Positions 42,316-50,550 of a DNA stretch of 64,000 nucleotides are shown piece by piece; position 1 is the first letter of the stretch, and every line of letters starts with the position of its first letter. The DNA is from Hyphomonadaceae bacterium (GTDB lineage: Bacteria; Pseudomonadota; Alphaproteobacteria; Caulobacterales; Aquidulcibacteraceae), in the NCBI GenBank assembly GCA_016791425.1, contig JAEUMQ010000007.1:62001-126000 (forward strand), read 5' to 3'. The position numbers and the translations under genes are program-made. The notes beneath the pieces were generated by a model. It was not told the DNA's origin and did no database searches. It worked only from the letters and a program-made list of their open reading frames with translations.

Positions 42316-42326
42316 GGGCGGCGCCC

Positions 42327-43298
42327 TCAGAAATCCCAGCCCTTCCGCCAGGAAACAAAGCGCGCGATGCCTTCGCTCAGCGGAATTTCCGGCTTGAACC
42401 CGTAGAGCGCCGCGGCCTTCGTGATGTCCGCGTACGTCGCTTCCACTTCCACCGCATTGCGCGGCGCAAGCTCGCACACCGCCTTCTTGCCGGTCGCCTT
42501 CTCCACCGCCGCGACGAGCTCCAGCACGGTCGCAGGCTTGTTGTTCCCCAGATTGACGATCGTGTGGGGCACAAGGCTCTCCGGCGGCGTGAAGAGCGCG
42601 CGCACCACCGCCGGCGCCATGTCGTCGATGAACGTGAAATCGCGCGCCAGCTTCCCCTCGCCGTAAAGCGTCAGCGTCTCGCCCTTCATCACCTTGTCGG
42701 TGAACTGCCAATAAGCCATGTCCGGCCGCCCGAACGGCCCGTACACGGTGAAGAAGCGCATGCCCGTCTGCTTGATGCCGAACAGCCGCGCATAGGTCTC
42801 GCTCATCAGCTCGCACGAGCGCTTCGTCGCCGCATAGAGCGAGGCGGGCGCATCGCAGCGGTCCTCCTCGCGGAACGGCCCGTCCTTTCGGTCTCCGTAC
42901 ACGGACGAAGACGACGCGTAGGCGAGGTGCTGAAGCTTCGGCGCCTTGCGGCAATATTCCAGCACGCGCAGGTGCCCCGCGAGGTTCGACCGTTCGTAAT
43001 CGAACGGCGCCGTCAGCGAATGCCGCACGCCCGCCTGCGCCGCCAGATGCAGCACATGGCTCGCCTCTTTCGGATTGAGCGCGGCTTCAAGGGCGCCCTC
43101 CTCCGCCAGGTCGGCCTCCACGAAGCGGAAATTCGCCCCCCCGCCGATGTCTTCGAGCACCTGCAGGCGCGTTCGTTTCAGCCGCGGATCGTAATAGGCA
43201 TTGACCGCGTCGATCCCAACCACGGCGTGGCCCTGAGAGAGCAGCCGCCGACAGATATGGTAACCGATGAATCCGGCCGCGCCGGTGACCAGGATCAT
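42327..43298 (-). CDS. UDP-glucuronate 4-epimerase-type NAD-dependent epimerase
   Basis: 323 residues from ATG 43298, where MILVTGAAGFIGYHICRRLL places the TGxxGFIG motif at the N-terminus. 'VNAYYDPRLKRTRL', 'HLAAQAGVRHSLTAPFDYERSNLAGHLRVLEYCR', 'YASSSSVYGDRKDGPFREED' and the YxxxK 'YAATKRSCE' are characteristic of UDP-glucuronate 4-epimerases (CapI/LpsL type), which make UDP-galacturonate for LPS or capsule. 'SSSSVYG' carries the catalytic Ser. A TCCGTACACGGA palindrome lies inside (42894-42905). Confidence 0.9.
   Translation of the reverse strand: MILVTGAAGFIGYHICRRLLSQGHAVVGIDAVNAYYDPRLKRTRLQVLEDIGGGANFRFVEADLAEEGALEAALNPKEASHVLHLAAQAGVRHSLTAPFDYERSNLAGHLRVLEYCRKAPKLQHLAYASSSSVYGDRKDGPFREEDRCDAPASLYAATKRSCELMSETYARLFGIKQTGMRFFTVYGPFGRPDMAYWQFTDKVMKGETLTLYGEGKLARDFTFIDDMAPAVVRALFTPPESLVPHTIVNLGNNKPATVLELVAAVEKATGKKAVCELAPRNAVEVEATYADITKAAALYGFKPEIPLSEGIARFVSWRKGWDF
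42894..42905. repeat. TCCGTACACGGA palindrome inside the epimerase gene
   Basis: Exact copy of the TCCGTnnACGGA palindrome family. Confidence 0.6.
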
Positions 43299-43403
43299 GG
43301 CAAACCCTTTGCCTGCGGGACGCCGCTCGTCAAAGCAAATCGCGCGTCGACACAAATCGTCTCATTGACCGGACGCACTCTCGCGCCCAGTTTGAAAAAC
43401 GAG

Positions 43404-44258
43404 ATGAATGCAAACACTGCGCCGAAATTGGGGGGAGCGGGAGATATTCCGCTTCACGACTTGGTTACGCTCGCCGTCGCCGCCGGCCGCGAGATCATGA
43501 CCATCCGCGACGCCGGCTTCTCCGCCGTGAAGAAGGCCGACGGCTCGCCGGTCACCGTCGCCGACCAGCGCGCCGAGGCCGTCATCCTCGAAGGCCTCGC
43601 CCGCCTTGCGCCCGGCGTGCCGGTGATCGCCGAGGAGGAAGCCGCCGCCGGCCGCGTTCCCGCGCTCGACGACGTCTTCTTCTGCGTCGATCCGCTCGAC
43701 GGCACACGCGACTTCATCGAAGGCGATAGCGGCGAGTTTACCGTGAACATTGCGCTCGTGCGCGCACGCACGCCCATCGTCGGCGTGATCTACGCGCCCG
43801 CCACCGGTGCGCTCTACGCCGGCGAGCCCGGCCGCGCGCTCAAGGGCGCATGGGACGCACGCACCGGCGAGCGCGTCGCGCCGCTGGCGCCGATCTCGGT
43901 CGCGCCCGCCGGCGATGTCTGGCGCGTCACCGCAAGCCGCCGCTCCACCGGCAAGCGCATCCAGAGCTTTATCGAAGCGCTGAAGGGCGAATCCGAGGTG
44001 CTGCGCTCCAGCTCCTCGATCAAGTTCGGCATGCTCGCCGAGGGCGTCGCCGATCTCTATCCGCGCTTCGGCGACGTGTCGGAATGGGACGCCGCCGCCG
44101 GCCACGCCATCCTCGCCGCAGCGGGCGGCGATCTCATGCGCCTCGACGCCTCGCCCGTCCGCTACGGCCGCGCCGACCGCGGCTTCATCATCGACGGCTT
44201 CGTCGCCTTCGGCTCACCCGCCGCCGCCGCCGAAGCGCTCCGCATCCTCAACGCTTAG
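43404..44258 (+). CDS. cysQ: 3'(2'),5'-bisphosphate nucleotidase CysQ (inositol monophosphatase family)
   Basis: 284 residues from ATG 43404, matching the usual CysQ length; the upstream frame is a shadow of the epimerase. Metal-binding motifs are 'VIAEEEAAA', 'CVDPLDGTRDFIEGDSGEFTVNIALV' and 'DVSEWDAAAGHAILAAAGG'. It removes the 3'-phosphate of PAP left by sulfate assimilation and sulfotransfer. Inositol-phosphate activity is possible in this superfamily, but 'DPLDGTRDF' favours CysQ. No cys genes are adjacent. Confidence 0.92.
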   Translation: MNANTAPKLGGAGDIPLHDLVTLAVAAGREIMTIRDAGFSAVKKADGSPVTVADQRAEAVILEGLARLAPGVPVIAEEEAAAGRVPALDDVFFCVDPLDGTRDFIEGDSGEFTVNIALVRARTPIVGVIYAPATGALYAGEPGRALKGAWDARTGERVAPLAPISVAPAGDVWRVTASRRSTGKRIQSFIEALKGESEVLRSSSSIKFGMLAEGVADLYPRFGDVSEWDAAAGHAILAAAGGDLMRLDASPVRYGRADRGFIIDGFVAFGSPAAAAEALRILNA

Positions 44259-44346
44259 CTCCGCCCAGATCCCGCGGATCACTTACGCTCCCCGGCTCTC
44301 GCGCTGCGCGCTCGGCCGGGGAGCGTGAACCAGCAGCAGCGCTCGT

Positions 44347-44388
44347 CCCTACTCCCTACTCCCTACTCCCTACTCCCTACTCCCTACC
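44347..44388 (-). repeat. Heptamer tandem repeat with G-quadruplex potential
   Basis: Five exact CCCTACT units plus a sixth CCCTACC lie between cysQ and the MFS gene, ending two bases before the MFS stop codon. On the minus (MFS mRNA) strand they read GGGAGTA repeats, that is GGG runs separated by four bases, which satisfies the G-quadruplex pattern. It may influence the 3' end of the MFS transcript. Confidence 0.85.
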
Positions 44389-44390
44389 GC

Positions 44391-45695
44391 TCACCCGCTC
44401 GCGTTCGCCTTGTCGAGCCTTGCCATGAGAATGAGCGCGGCGCCCACGAGCGAAGCCATTCCGATCGTCACCGACACGGTGAAGAGGTTGAGCCCCGCCT
44501 GAAAGAGGAAGCCCGCCAGGATCGGCGCCAGCAGCGCGCCCGCTCTCCCCGCGCCGATGACGAAGCCGGTGCCCGCCGCGCGCGCGTACGCCGGAAACGC
44601 CTCCGCCGTGATCGTGTAGATTCCGACGATGCCGGCCTGGATGACGACGCCCGTCGCCGCCGCCACCAGCGACAGATGCTGCAGGTCCTTGGCGCCCTGC
44701 CCGTAGACGAAGAGCATGCCCGTCGTCAGCGCGAGCACGATCGCGGTCAGCGCCTTGAGCGACGTTCGTTGCGCGACGATCCCGAAGAGCCCGCCGCCGA
44801 TCACCCCGCCGATGCTGAGCCACACCAGCACGCCGGCGGCTTGCGACGGCTGAAAGCCCATGTCCACGACCACCGACGGCGTCCACTTCGCCACATAATA
44901 GAAGACGACGATGTGTCCGAAATAGCCGAGCGTCACGAGCAGCGTCGTCGCGAAGAGGTTCTTGCTGAACAGCGACGCCAGCGGCAGCGCCGCAGTCTTC
45001 GCCTGCGCCGCCGGCAGCTCCGAGATCGTCGCCAGCTTCATCCGCGCCAGCTGCTTGTTGATCTTCTCCAGCGCGTTCGGCCCCCGCCGCGCCGCAAGCG
45101 CCTGCGGCGTCTCCTGCAGCAGGAAGAAGACGAGCGGAATGAAGAGCGCCGTCACCAGCGCGCCGAAATGGAAGACGTCGCGCCATCCCCCGTCCTTGAG
45201 CAGCAGCGCCGCGATCGTTCCCCCGAGCACCACGCCGCCCGGATACCCGATCACCATCAGCGACAGCGCCAGGCGCCGGTTCCTGCCGTTGGAATATTCC
45301 GCCGCCATCGCATTGAGGCAGGGGATCATGCCGCCGATCCCCACCCCGGTCAGAACCCGCCAGAGCGACAGCTCCACGATGCTCGATGTGTACGTCACCG
45401 CCATCATCCCGATCGCCATCAGCACCAGCGAAGCGAGGATCATCACCCGCCGCCCGATCCGGTCCGCGACGCCCCCGAGCAGGATCGACCCGAACGCCAT
45501 CCCCACGAGCTCCATCGAGAGCACGATCCCGAGCGCCCCGCGCTCGATCCCCCATTCCGCCGCGATGCCCGGCGAGGCGAACGAGATCGCCAGCACGTCG
45601 AACCCGTCGAGCGCGTTCAAGCCGACCGTGATCGCCACCGCCGCGATCTGCACCGCGGACATCCGCCCGTCATTGATGATTTGCCGCGGATCCAT
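44391..45695 (-). CDS. MFS transporter, aromatic acid:H+ symporter (AAHS) type
   Basis: 434 residues from ATG 45695; the longer frame upstream is non-protein-like. Twelve membrane helices are visible. Helix 1 'LNALDGFDVLAISFASPGIA' contains the DGFD motif typical of AAHS (PcaK/BenK) carriers, and loop 2-3 has 'GGVADRIGRRVMILASLV'. It probably imports an aromatic or other organic acid with protons. It follows argE-type, FKBP and GST genes on the same strand. Sialic-acid or metabolite carriers of related MFS groups are the alternatives. Confidence 0.9.
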   Translation of the reverse strand: MDPRQIINDGRMSAVQIAAVAITVGLNALDGFDVLAISFASPGIAAEWGIERGALGIVLSMELVGMAFGSILLGGVADRIGRRVMILASLVLMAIGMMAVTYTSSIVELSLWRVLTGVGIGGMIPCLNAMAAEYSNGRNRRLALSLMVIGYPGGVVLGGTIAALLLKDGGWRDVFHFGALVTALFIPLVFFLLQETPQALAARRGPNALEKINKQLARMKLATISELPAAQAKTAALPLASLFSKNLFATTLLVTLGYFGHIVVFYYVAKWTPSVVVDMGFQPSQAAGVLVWLSIGGVIGGGLFGIVAQRTSLKALTAIVLALTTGMLFVYGQGAKDLQHLSLVAAATGVVIQAGIVGIYTITAEAFPAYARAAGTGFVIGAGRAGALLAPILAGFLFQAGLNLFTVSVTIGMASLVGAALILMARLDKANASG

Positions 45696-45733
45696 GCGCC
45701 CTCCCCGGCGCTTCCAAGCAAGGGCGCCTCTCG

Positions 45734-46900
45734 TTAGGCCGCAAGATGCGCGATGAGCCGCCGCATGAAAAGAGCGCCCGCCTCGATCTGCGCCAACGTG
45801 ATCCATTCGTCCGGCTGGTGCGCCTGCAGGATCGAGCCTGGCCCGCACAGCACCGCCGGCACGCCCGCGCGCTGGAAGAGTCCCGCCTCCGCCGCATAGG
45901 CCGCGCCCGTGACGCCATTATCGCCGGTGAGCGCCCGCGCCAGCACTTCGGCCGCGCTGTTCGGCGTGGCCTTGAGCGGCGGCGGCGGGATCGGCCGGCG
46001 CACCAATGTCACCCCGCCCTCTGGCGCGCGCGCCTTGATCTCCTTGTCGAGCGCGGCGGCCGCCTCGAACACGCGCTTGGCCATCGCTTCGGTTTCCTCC
46101 GGATCCGGAGACCGGAGGTCGAACCCGAACGAGCAGCGCTTGGCGAGGATGTTGAGCGCCGTGCCGCCCTCAACGAGGCCGATCGTCATCGTCGCGCCTG
46201 GCGGCGAGAAGAGCCCGTCGTCCTGCGCCTTCGCGCGCGCCTGCGCCTCGGCGCTGAGCTCCGTCACGAAATTCATCAGCTTGAGCGCTTCCCCGATCGC
46301 GGAGACGCCCTGGTTGATCTGGCTCGAATGCGCCTCGCGCCCTTCCACCGTCGCCGTGAACGAGGTGATCCCCTTGTGCGCCGACACCACCTTCATGTCC
46401 GTCGGCTCGCCGATGATCGCGGCGGACGGCGCCGGAAGCGTCTTCATCAGCTCACGGATCATCCCCGGCGCGCCGAGGCACCCGATCTCCTCGTCGTAGG
46501 AGAATGCGAGAATGATCGGCCGCTTCAGCTTCGCGGCCAGCATCTCGTCCACATGCGCGAGCGCGATCGCGATGAAGCTCTTCATGTCCGCCACGCCGCG
46601 GCCATAGAGCTTGCCGTCGCGCTCCTCCACCGTCCACGGATCGCTCGCCCACGCCTGCCCGTCCACCGGCACGACATCGGTGTGCCCGGAGAGCACGACG
46701 CCGCCCTCCACTTGAGGCCCCACCAGCGCCATGAGATTGGCCTTGCCCCCGGCCTCATCCGCCACGCGCACCGACGCGACGCCCCGCGCGCGCAGATAAT
46801 CCTCCACCCAATCGATGAGCTGCAGGTTGGAGTTGCGCGACGTGGTGTCGAACGCGATCAGCCGCTTGAGCGCCTCGAGCGTCGGCGCGATCCCGCTCAT
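45734..46900 (-). CDS. argE: M20 peptidase, acetylornithine deacetylase (ArgE) type
   Basis: 388 residues, full length for ArgE/DapE-family di-zinc hydrolases. 'VVLSGHTDVVPVDGQAW' has the first His and Asp; 'YGRGVADMKSFIAIAL' the bridging Asp; 'FSYDEEIGCLGAPGMI' the Glu-Glu catalytic pair; 'IIGEPTDMKVVSAHKG' and 'AHQPDEWITL' further ligands. It likely removes acetyl from N2-acetylornithine (arginine synthesis), supplying ornithine used by the decarboxylase elsewhere in the window. It starts by overlap with the FKBP stop (ATGA). Confidence 0.92.
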   Translation of the reverse strand: MSGIAPTLEALKRLIAFDTTSRNSNLQLIDWVEDYLRARGVASVRVADEAGGKANLMALVGPQVEGGVVLSGHTDVVPVDGQAWASDPWTVEERDGKLYGRGVADMKSFIAIALAHVDEMLAAKLKRPIILAFSYDEEIGCLGAPGMIRELMKTLPAPSAAIIGEPTDMKVVSAHKGITSFTATVEGREAHSSQINQGVSAIGEALKLMNFVTELSAEAQARAKAQDDGLFSPPGATMTIGLVEGGTALNILAKRCSFGFDLRSPDPEETEAMAKRVFEAAAALDKEIKARAPEGGVTLVRRPIPPPPLKATPNSAAEVLARALTGDNGVTGAAYAAEAGLFQRAGVPAVLCGPGSILQAHQPDEWITLAQIEAGALFMRRLIAHLAA

Positions 46901-47439
46901 CGCTGCGGCGCCGCGACGGTGCGCCCGTCCGCGCGCGCGAACGCGAGCAAGCGGATGCGGAACGCCAGCGCCGCGTTCGGCGGGATCGCCGGCGGCGATC
47001 CGCGCGCGCCGTACGCCAGCTCCGGCGGCATGTACGCGATCACTTCCTGTCCAGGTCGCATGAGCTGCAGCATCTCCGAGAATCCCGGCACCACTTCGCT
47101 GACGCCGAACTGCGCCGGCCCGCCGTGCGCCGCGGACGAATCGAACACCGTCCCGTCCGCGAGCCGCCCCTCATACTCCACCAGCACCTGCCCGTCGCGC
47201 GGCGGACTGGGCAGCGCCGGGTCCGGCGCCCGCCTGGTCGTTTCATAGGCAAGCCCCGACGCCCGCGTCTCCACCCCTGTGCGCGCGCGCTGCTGCTCCA
47301 TGAACCGCGCGGCGTCCGCCTGGTTGCGCGCCGCCGTTTCCGCGTTCCGGCGCTCCACGCGTGCGATCTCGTCCATCACGCTCGACTCGCGCGAGCACGC
47401 GCCGACGATCAGCGCCAGGACAATGACGAGCGCTCTCAC
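46897..47439 (-). CDS. Lipoprotein FKBP-type peptidyl-prolyl isomerase
   Basis: 180 residues. MRALVIVLALIVGACSRES is a lipobox signal (GAC). A helical segment ('MDEIARVERRNAETAARNQADAARFMEQQRA') precedes an FKBP domain with 'DGQVLVEYEGRLADGTVFDSS', 'GVSEVVPGFSEMLQLMRPGQEVIAYMPPELAYGARG' and 'IPPNAALAFRIRLLAF', in the Mip/FkpA layout. It catalyses proline isomerisation during folding of envelope proteins. The start overlaps the GST stop and its stop overlaps argE, so it is the middle of an operon. Confidence 0.92.
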   Translation of the reverse strand: MRALVIVLALIVGACSRESSVMDEIARVERRNAETAARNQADAARFMEQQRARTGVETRASGLAYETTRRAPDPALPSPPRDGQVLVEYEGRLADGTVFDSSAAHGGPAQFGVSEVVPGFSEMLQLMRPGQEVIAYMPPELAYGARGSPPAIPPNAALAFRIRLLAFARADGRTVAAPQR

Positions 47440-48107
47440 CGGTAAAGCTCATCCGCCGAGGCGATCGTCCAGCTCTCCGCTTCCGCGCCGCGCTCCCACG
47501 CCCGGAAACCCTCGTCCGCGAAGATCGTCTCGCAATAGGCCTTCGCGACCTCCGGCGCCGCGACCGCGTAGGTCCGCAGCCGCGTCGCCACCGGCGCGTA
47601 CATCGCATCGGCGATCGATCGCGCGCCCAGAAGATAGGGCCCCTCCTTCGCGTAGCGTCCGCGCAACTCCCCCCAAAGTTCATAGAGCCGCGCCAGATCC
47701 GCGTGCGTGTCTTCCGGGAACGTCGGCGCCGTCTGCATCCGGCGCTTCACGTTCATCGACAGATCGCGCCGCAGCGCCGCGAAGCCCGAATGCATCTCCG
47801 CCGACGCCGAGCGCGCCCGCGCCCGCGTCCCCGCATCCGCAGGCCACAGGGACGGCGCCTGTTCGGCCGCCCATTCGCAGATCGCCAGGGAATCGTAGAT
47901 CACGAGGTCCCCGACGTGCAGCGCCGGCACCCGCCCGCTGGGCGATACGCGCAGGACCTCCCCGATCTTCGACTTTCCATAGCCCGGCCCGCCGAGCGCG
48001 ATCACGCGCTCCTCGAACGCGATCCCGGCCCACGTGAGCGCGAGCCACGGCCGCATCGACCACGACGAGTAATTCTTGTTGCCGACATAGAGGATGGGCT
48101 TCGCCAT
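47436..48107 (-). CDS. Glutathione S-transferase
   Basis: 223 residues from ATG 48107, which has AAGGAG seven bases upstream; an in-frame GTG just before it is not favoured. The thioredoxin-like N-domain carries 'YSSWSMRPWLAL' (active-site Ser region) and 'SGRVPALHVGDLVIYDSLAICEWAAE' (cis-Pro and E/DS glutathione contact); the C-domain is helical. It conjugates glutathione or reduces electrophiles. First gene of the GST-FKBP-argE-MFS run. Confidence 0.93.
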   Translation of the reverse strand: MAKPILYVGNKNYSSWSMRPWLALTWAGIAFEERVIALGGPGYGKSKIGEVLRVSPSGRVPALHVGDLVIYDSLAICEWAAEQAPSLWPADAGTRARARSASAEMHSGFAALRRDLSMNVKRRMQTAPTFPEDTHADLARLYELWGELRGRYAKEGPYLLGARSIADAMYAPVATRLRTYAVAAPEVAKAYCETIFADEGFRAWERGAEAESWTIASADELYR

Positions 48108-48209
48108 CACACATCTCCTTCGGAGCCGCGTCTCTTACCCCACCTGCGCGTCCAGGCAAAACCCGCCACGCTGCGGCGGCGGCCCCTCCGATCAAAGGCG
48201 GCATGAACC

Positions 48210-48285
48210 TCCGCTCACGGACGATCACCTGTGAGGCTGGACGCGCGCCCCTCCCCTTGAGGGGAGGGGGGGCGTCTTACTCCGC
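48210..48285. repeat. Palindrome variant and hairpin repeat upstream of GST
   Basis: TCCGCTCACGGA (48210-48221, one change from TCCGTnnACGGA), then a CCCCTCCCCTTGAGGGGAGGGG hairpin at about 48246-48267 of the intergenic family. Confidence 0.6.
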
Positions 48286-48327
48286 ATAAGGAGCAACACT
48301 CCCGTCGCCGCCTCGCTCGAAAAGAAA

Positions 48328-48353
48328 CGCCCGCCGGCCAGGGCCGGCGGGCG
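48328..48353 (-). terminator. Strong Rho-independent terminator of the CsgG-like gene
   Basis: A 12-bp stem CGCCCGCCGGCC/GGCCGGCGGGCG with a two-base loop is followed on the minus strand by TTTCTTTTCG. It starts 24 bases after the CsgG-like stop (48377). Confidence 0.85.
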
Positions 48354-48376
48354 CCCATTTTCATCGAAACCGATGC

Positions 48377-49300
48377 TTACCGCGCCGGCTCCAGATTGCT
48401 GTTCTGGATCCAGCCGCGATTGTCGTTCTCGTCGGTCGCGGCCCACCACATGCCTTCCCGCTCGCCCGACGGATAGATCATCGCGCCGGCCGGCAGCGTG
48501 CGCACGACGCGCGAGCTCGTGGAGGGACCCGAGCGCAGATTGGTCCGCGTCGTCGTGCGATAGGCGCGCGGGGCGGCGTCCGCCGCCGGCGTATCGGAGA
48601 CGCCGCCGAGCTGGTTCACCAATTGCGTATAGGCATCGATAAAGGCCATCGACACCACGCGGCCGACTTCGGTGTCGGCATAGGCGCCGCCGCCGAGCCC
48701 GCCGCCGCCGAGCCATCCGCCGGCGCCCCAGCTGATGTCGCGGTTCGCCGCGTTGCCTTCGGTGACCGCGACCGTCTCGGTCGTGCGAACGTCGGTGAGC
48801 GACAGGATCGCCTGCGCATTCTGGTTGCGCACGCGCAGGCCGCTGGCCAGCGCGCCGAAGCGCCCGCCAACGATGCCGCCGATCGCGCCCGCGACCGCGC
48901 CGCCGCCGGAGTTCGCATCCTGCGCCGCGACTTCCGCGATCAGCATGTAATCGGCCGCGCGCATCTGCCCGCGCCCGACATTCGAACCGCGCTGCAGATC
49001 GCCGCCGCCTGCAAGGCTGCGCTCCTGCTGCGCCACTTCAAGCCCGACGCCGCGTTCCACGATGCGGAAGCAGCCCGAGCGCTGGATCATCGGCCGCAGG
49101 ACCGTGATCGGCCCCGGCAGCCCCATCGTCTCCCAGCCTTTGCGCTGTCCATCGACGATCGTGATCGCGCCGAGCTGCCGGCTGCAGCGCGGCGGCTCCG
49201 GCGTGGTGCTCGCCACTGCGCGCGGCGCGGCCAACGCACTCCCCGCGCTCACGGCCGCGAGTCCCGCCGCCAATACTAACGTTTTGAAAATTCGAGCCAT
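48377..49300 (-). CDS. CsgG-like envelope protein with C-terminal SH3 domain
   Basis: 307 residues. A signal peptide (MARIFKTLVLAAGLAAVSAGSALA) is followed by a CsgG/HfaB-like region ('AITIVDGQRKGWETMGLPGPITVLRPMIQRSGCFRIVERG ... AADYMLIAEVAAQDANSGGGAVAGAIGGIVGG ... ILSLTDVRTTETVAVTEGNA'). A bacterial SH3 domain ends the protein ('RTTTRTNLRSGPSTSSRVVRTLPAGAMIYPSGEREGMWWAATDE'). CsgG forms an outer-membrane export pore for curli; HfaB does so for holdfast anchoring. The lipobox of true CsgG is absent, so pore formation is uncertain and the SH3 tail is atypical. Confidence 0.8.
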   Translation of the reverse strand: MARIFKTLVLAAGLAAVSAGSALAAPRAVASTTPEPPRCSRQLGAITIVDGQRKGWETMGLPGPITVLRPMIQRSGCFRIVERGVGLEVAQQERSLAGGGDLQRGSNVGRGQMRAADYMLIAEVAAQDANSGGGAVAGAIGGIVGGRFGALASGLRVRNQNAQAILSLTDVRTTETVAVTEGNAANRDISWGAGGWLGGGGLGGGAYADTEVGRVVSMAFIDAYTQLVNQLGGVSDTPAADAAPRAYRTTTRTNLRSGPSTSSRVVRTLPAGAMIYPSGEREGMWWAATDENDNRGWIQNSNLEPAR

Positions 49301-49541
49301 TTCCCGCTCCTAAAGGCAGGCCGCAGCCCGTCTGCCGCCGCCAAATCGACCCTCTCGCACGCCCGATTAGCATGGGACTATGTCGCCCGTCACGCACCGT
49401 GCGGCGGCGGTCCACCGCTCGCGCATCCGCCCTGCCTCGCTGCGCCGGGACGCCCCCGCGGCAACCCGCCGCCGTCGCGCTTGATCTGGATCAATTCCGC
49501 CCATTCCGGCGGTGCTGCTCTTTCCTCCGAGGGAGCAGCCC

Positions 49542-50453
49542 ATGGCCGTCGTCTACATCAACAGCCCGCACGCGGACGATATCCGCCGCGGCAATCTCTT
49601 CCGCGGCGACCTTTATCTCTCCACGCCCACGAGGAACGGCGTCGCGCTCATCGAGCACGCCCGCGCCATGATCGAGGAGGCGTTCGCGCCGCGCGCCCCC
49701 GAAACCGCGCAATACGAGATGGCGGTCGAGGATTACGCAGCGCTCCTCGGCAAGCTGAAACCCGCCTTCATCCATCACCCGCGCTGCAAGGATCTCATCC
49801 GCGCGATCCTGGAGGAGCATGGCGCCGATCCGGAGAAGACGTATTTCGACGTCCCCAAGCTCCGCTCCTCCACCAGCGACGCCTACCTCACCACCGGCAT
49901 CGCCCTCGCCTTCCCGCCGCATCGCGACACCTGGTACTCGGCCCCGCAGGCGCAGATCAATTTCTGGACGCCCGTCTACGACATCACCTCCGACAACGGA
50001 ATGAGCTTCTATCCCGGCTATATCGATCGTCCGGTCCCGAACAATTCCGCCGCCTACAATTATTATCAATGGAACAAGACCCGCGCATCGACCGCCGAAA
50101 TGATCGGCGCGAAGAGCACGCGCGTCGCCCCCGGAACCACCGCGCCCATCGAAGGCGAGGATGCGCGCTACGTCACAGGGTGCGGCGGCTTCACCATCTT
50201 CGCCGCCGCCCAATTGCACGCCAGCCTGCCCAACACCTCCGGCCGCACGCGCTTCTCCATCGATTTCCGCGTCGTCAACATCGACGATCTCCGCTCAGGC
50301 GCCGGCGCCCCCAATGTCGATGCCGCCTGCACCGGCACCGCGCTGCGCGATTTCATGCGCGCGACCGATCATGCCCGCCTCCCGGAGGACCTCGTCCGCC
50401 GCTACGATTCCGGCGAGGTTGGCGACGGCCTCCTCGTCTACGAGCCCGCCTGA
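49542..50453 (+). CDS. 2-oxoglutarate/Fe(II) dioxygenase-like protein
   Basis: 303 residues from ATG 49542, which has GGGAG ten bases upstream. 'ALAFPPHRDTWYSAPQAQINFWTPVYDITSDNGMSFYPG' resembles the HxD iron-binding turn and following strand of phytanoyl-CoA-type dioxygenases, and 'GGFTIFAAAQLHASLPNTSGRTRFSIDFRVV' holds a distal His and Arg. I also recall similarity to streptomycin-cluster StrG proteins, with low certainty. The substrate is unknown. It seems monocistronic and is followed by a hairpin repeat. Confidence 0.75.
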   Translation: MAVVYINSPHADDIRRGNLFRGDLYLSTPTRNGVALIEHARAMIEEAFAPRAPETAQYEMAVEDYAALLGKLKPAFIHHPRCKDLIRAILEEHGADPEKTYFDVPKLRSSTSDAYLTTGIALAFPPHRDTWYSAPQAQINFWTPVYDITSDNGMSFYPGYIDRPVPNNSAAYNYYQWNKTRASTAEMIGAKSTRVAPGTTAPIEGEDARYVTGCGGFTIFAAAQLHASLPNTSGRTRFSIDFRVVNIDDLRSGAGAPNVDAACTGTALRDFMRATDHARLPEDLVRRYDSGEVGDGLLVYEPA

Positions 50454-50479
50454 CGTTCACCCGCAGAACGAAGCTCCAT

Positions 50480-50550
50480 TCTCTCCCCTGTTAGGGGAGG
50501 GTGTCGCCGCGCAGCGGCGACGGGTGGGGTGAGCTTCATCCGTCTACGGA
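50480..50550. repeat. Full hairpin repeat plus TCCGTCTACGGA palindrome
   Basis: CTCTCCCCTGTTAGGGGAG, then GTGTCGCCGCGCAGCGGCGAC and GGGTGGGG: the complete two-hairpin form. It runs into TCCGTCTACGGA at 50539-50550, which encodes the last residues of the AI-2E transporter. Confidence 0.75.

Noticed and set aside
43404-44258. Inositol monophosphatase as the main call
   Set aside because: Same superfamily, but the DPLDGTRDF context and length fit CysQ better.
44347-44388. CRISPR or telomere-like array
   Set aside because: Seven-base units without spacers are a simple microsatellite; no cas genes occur in the window.
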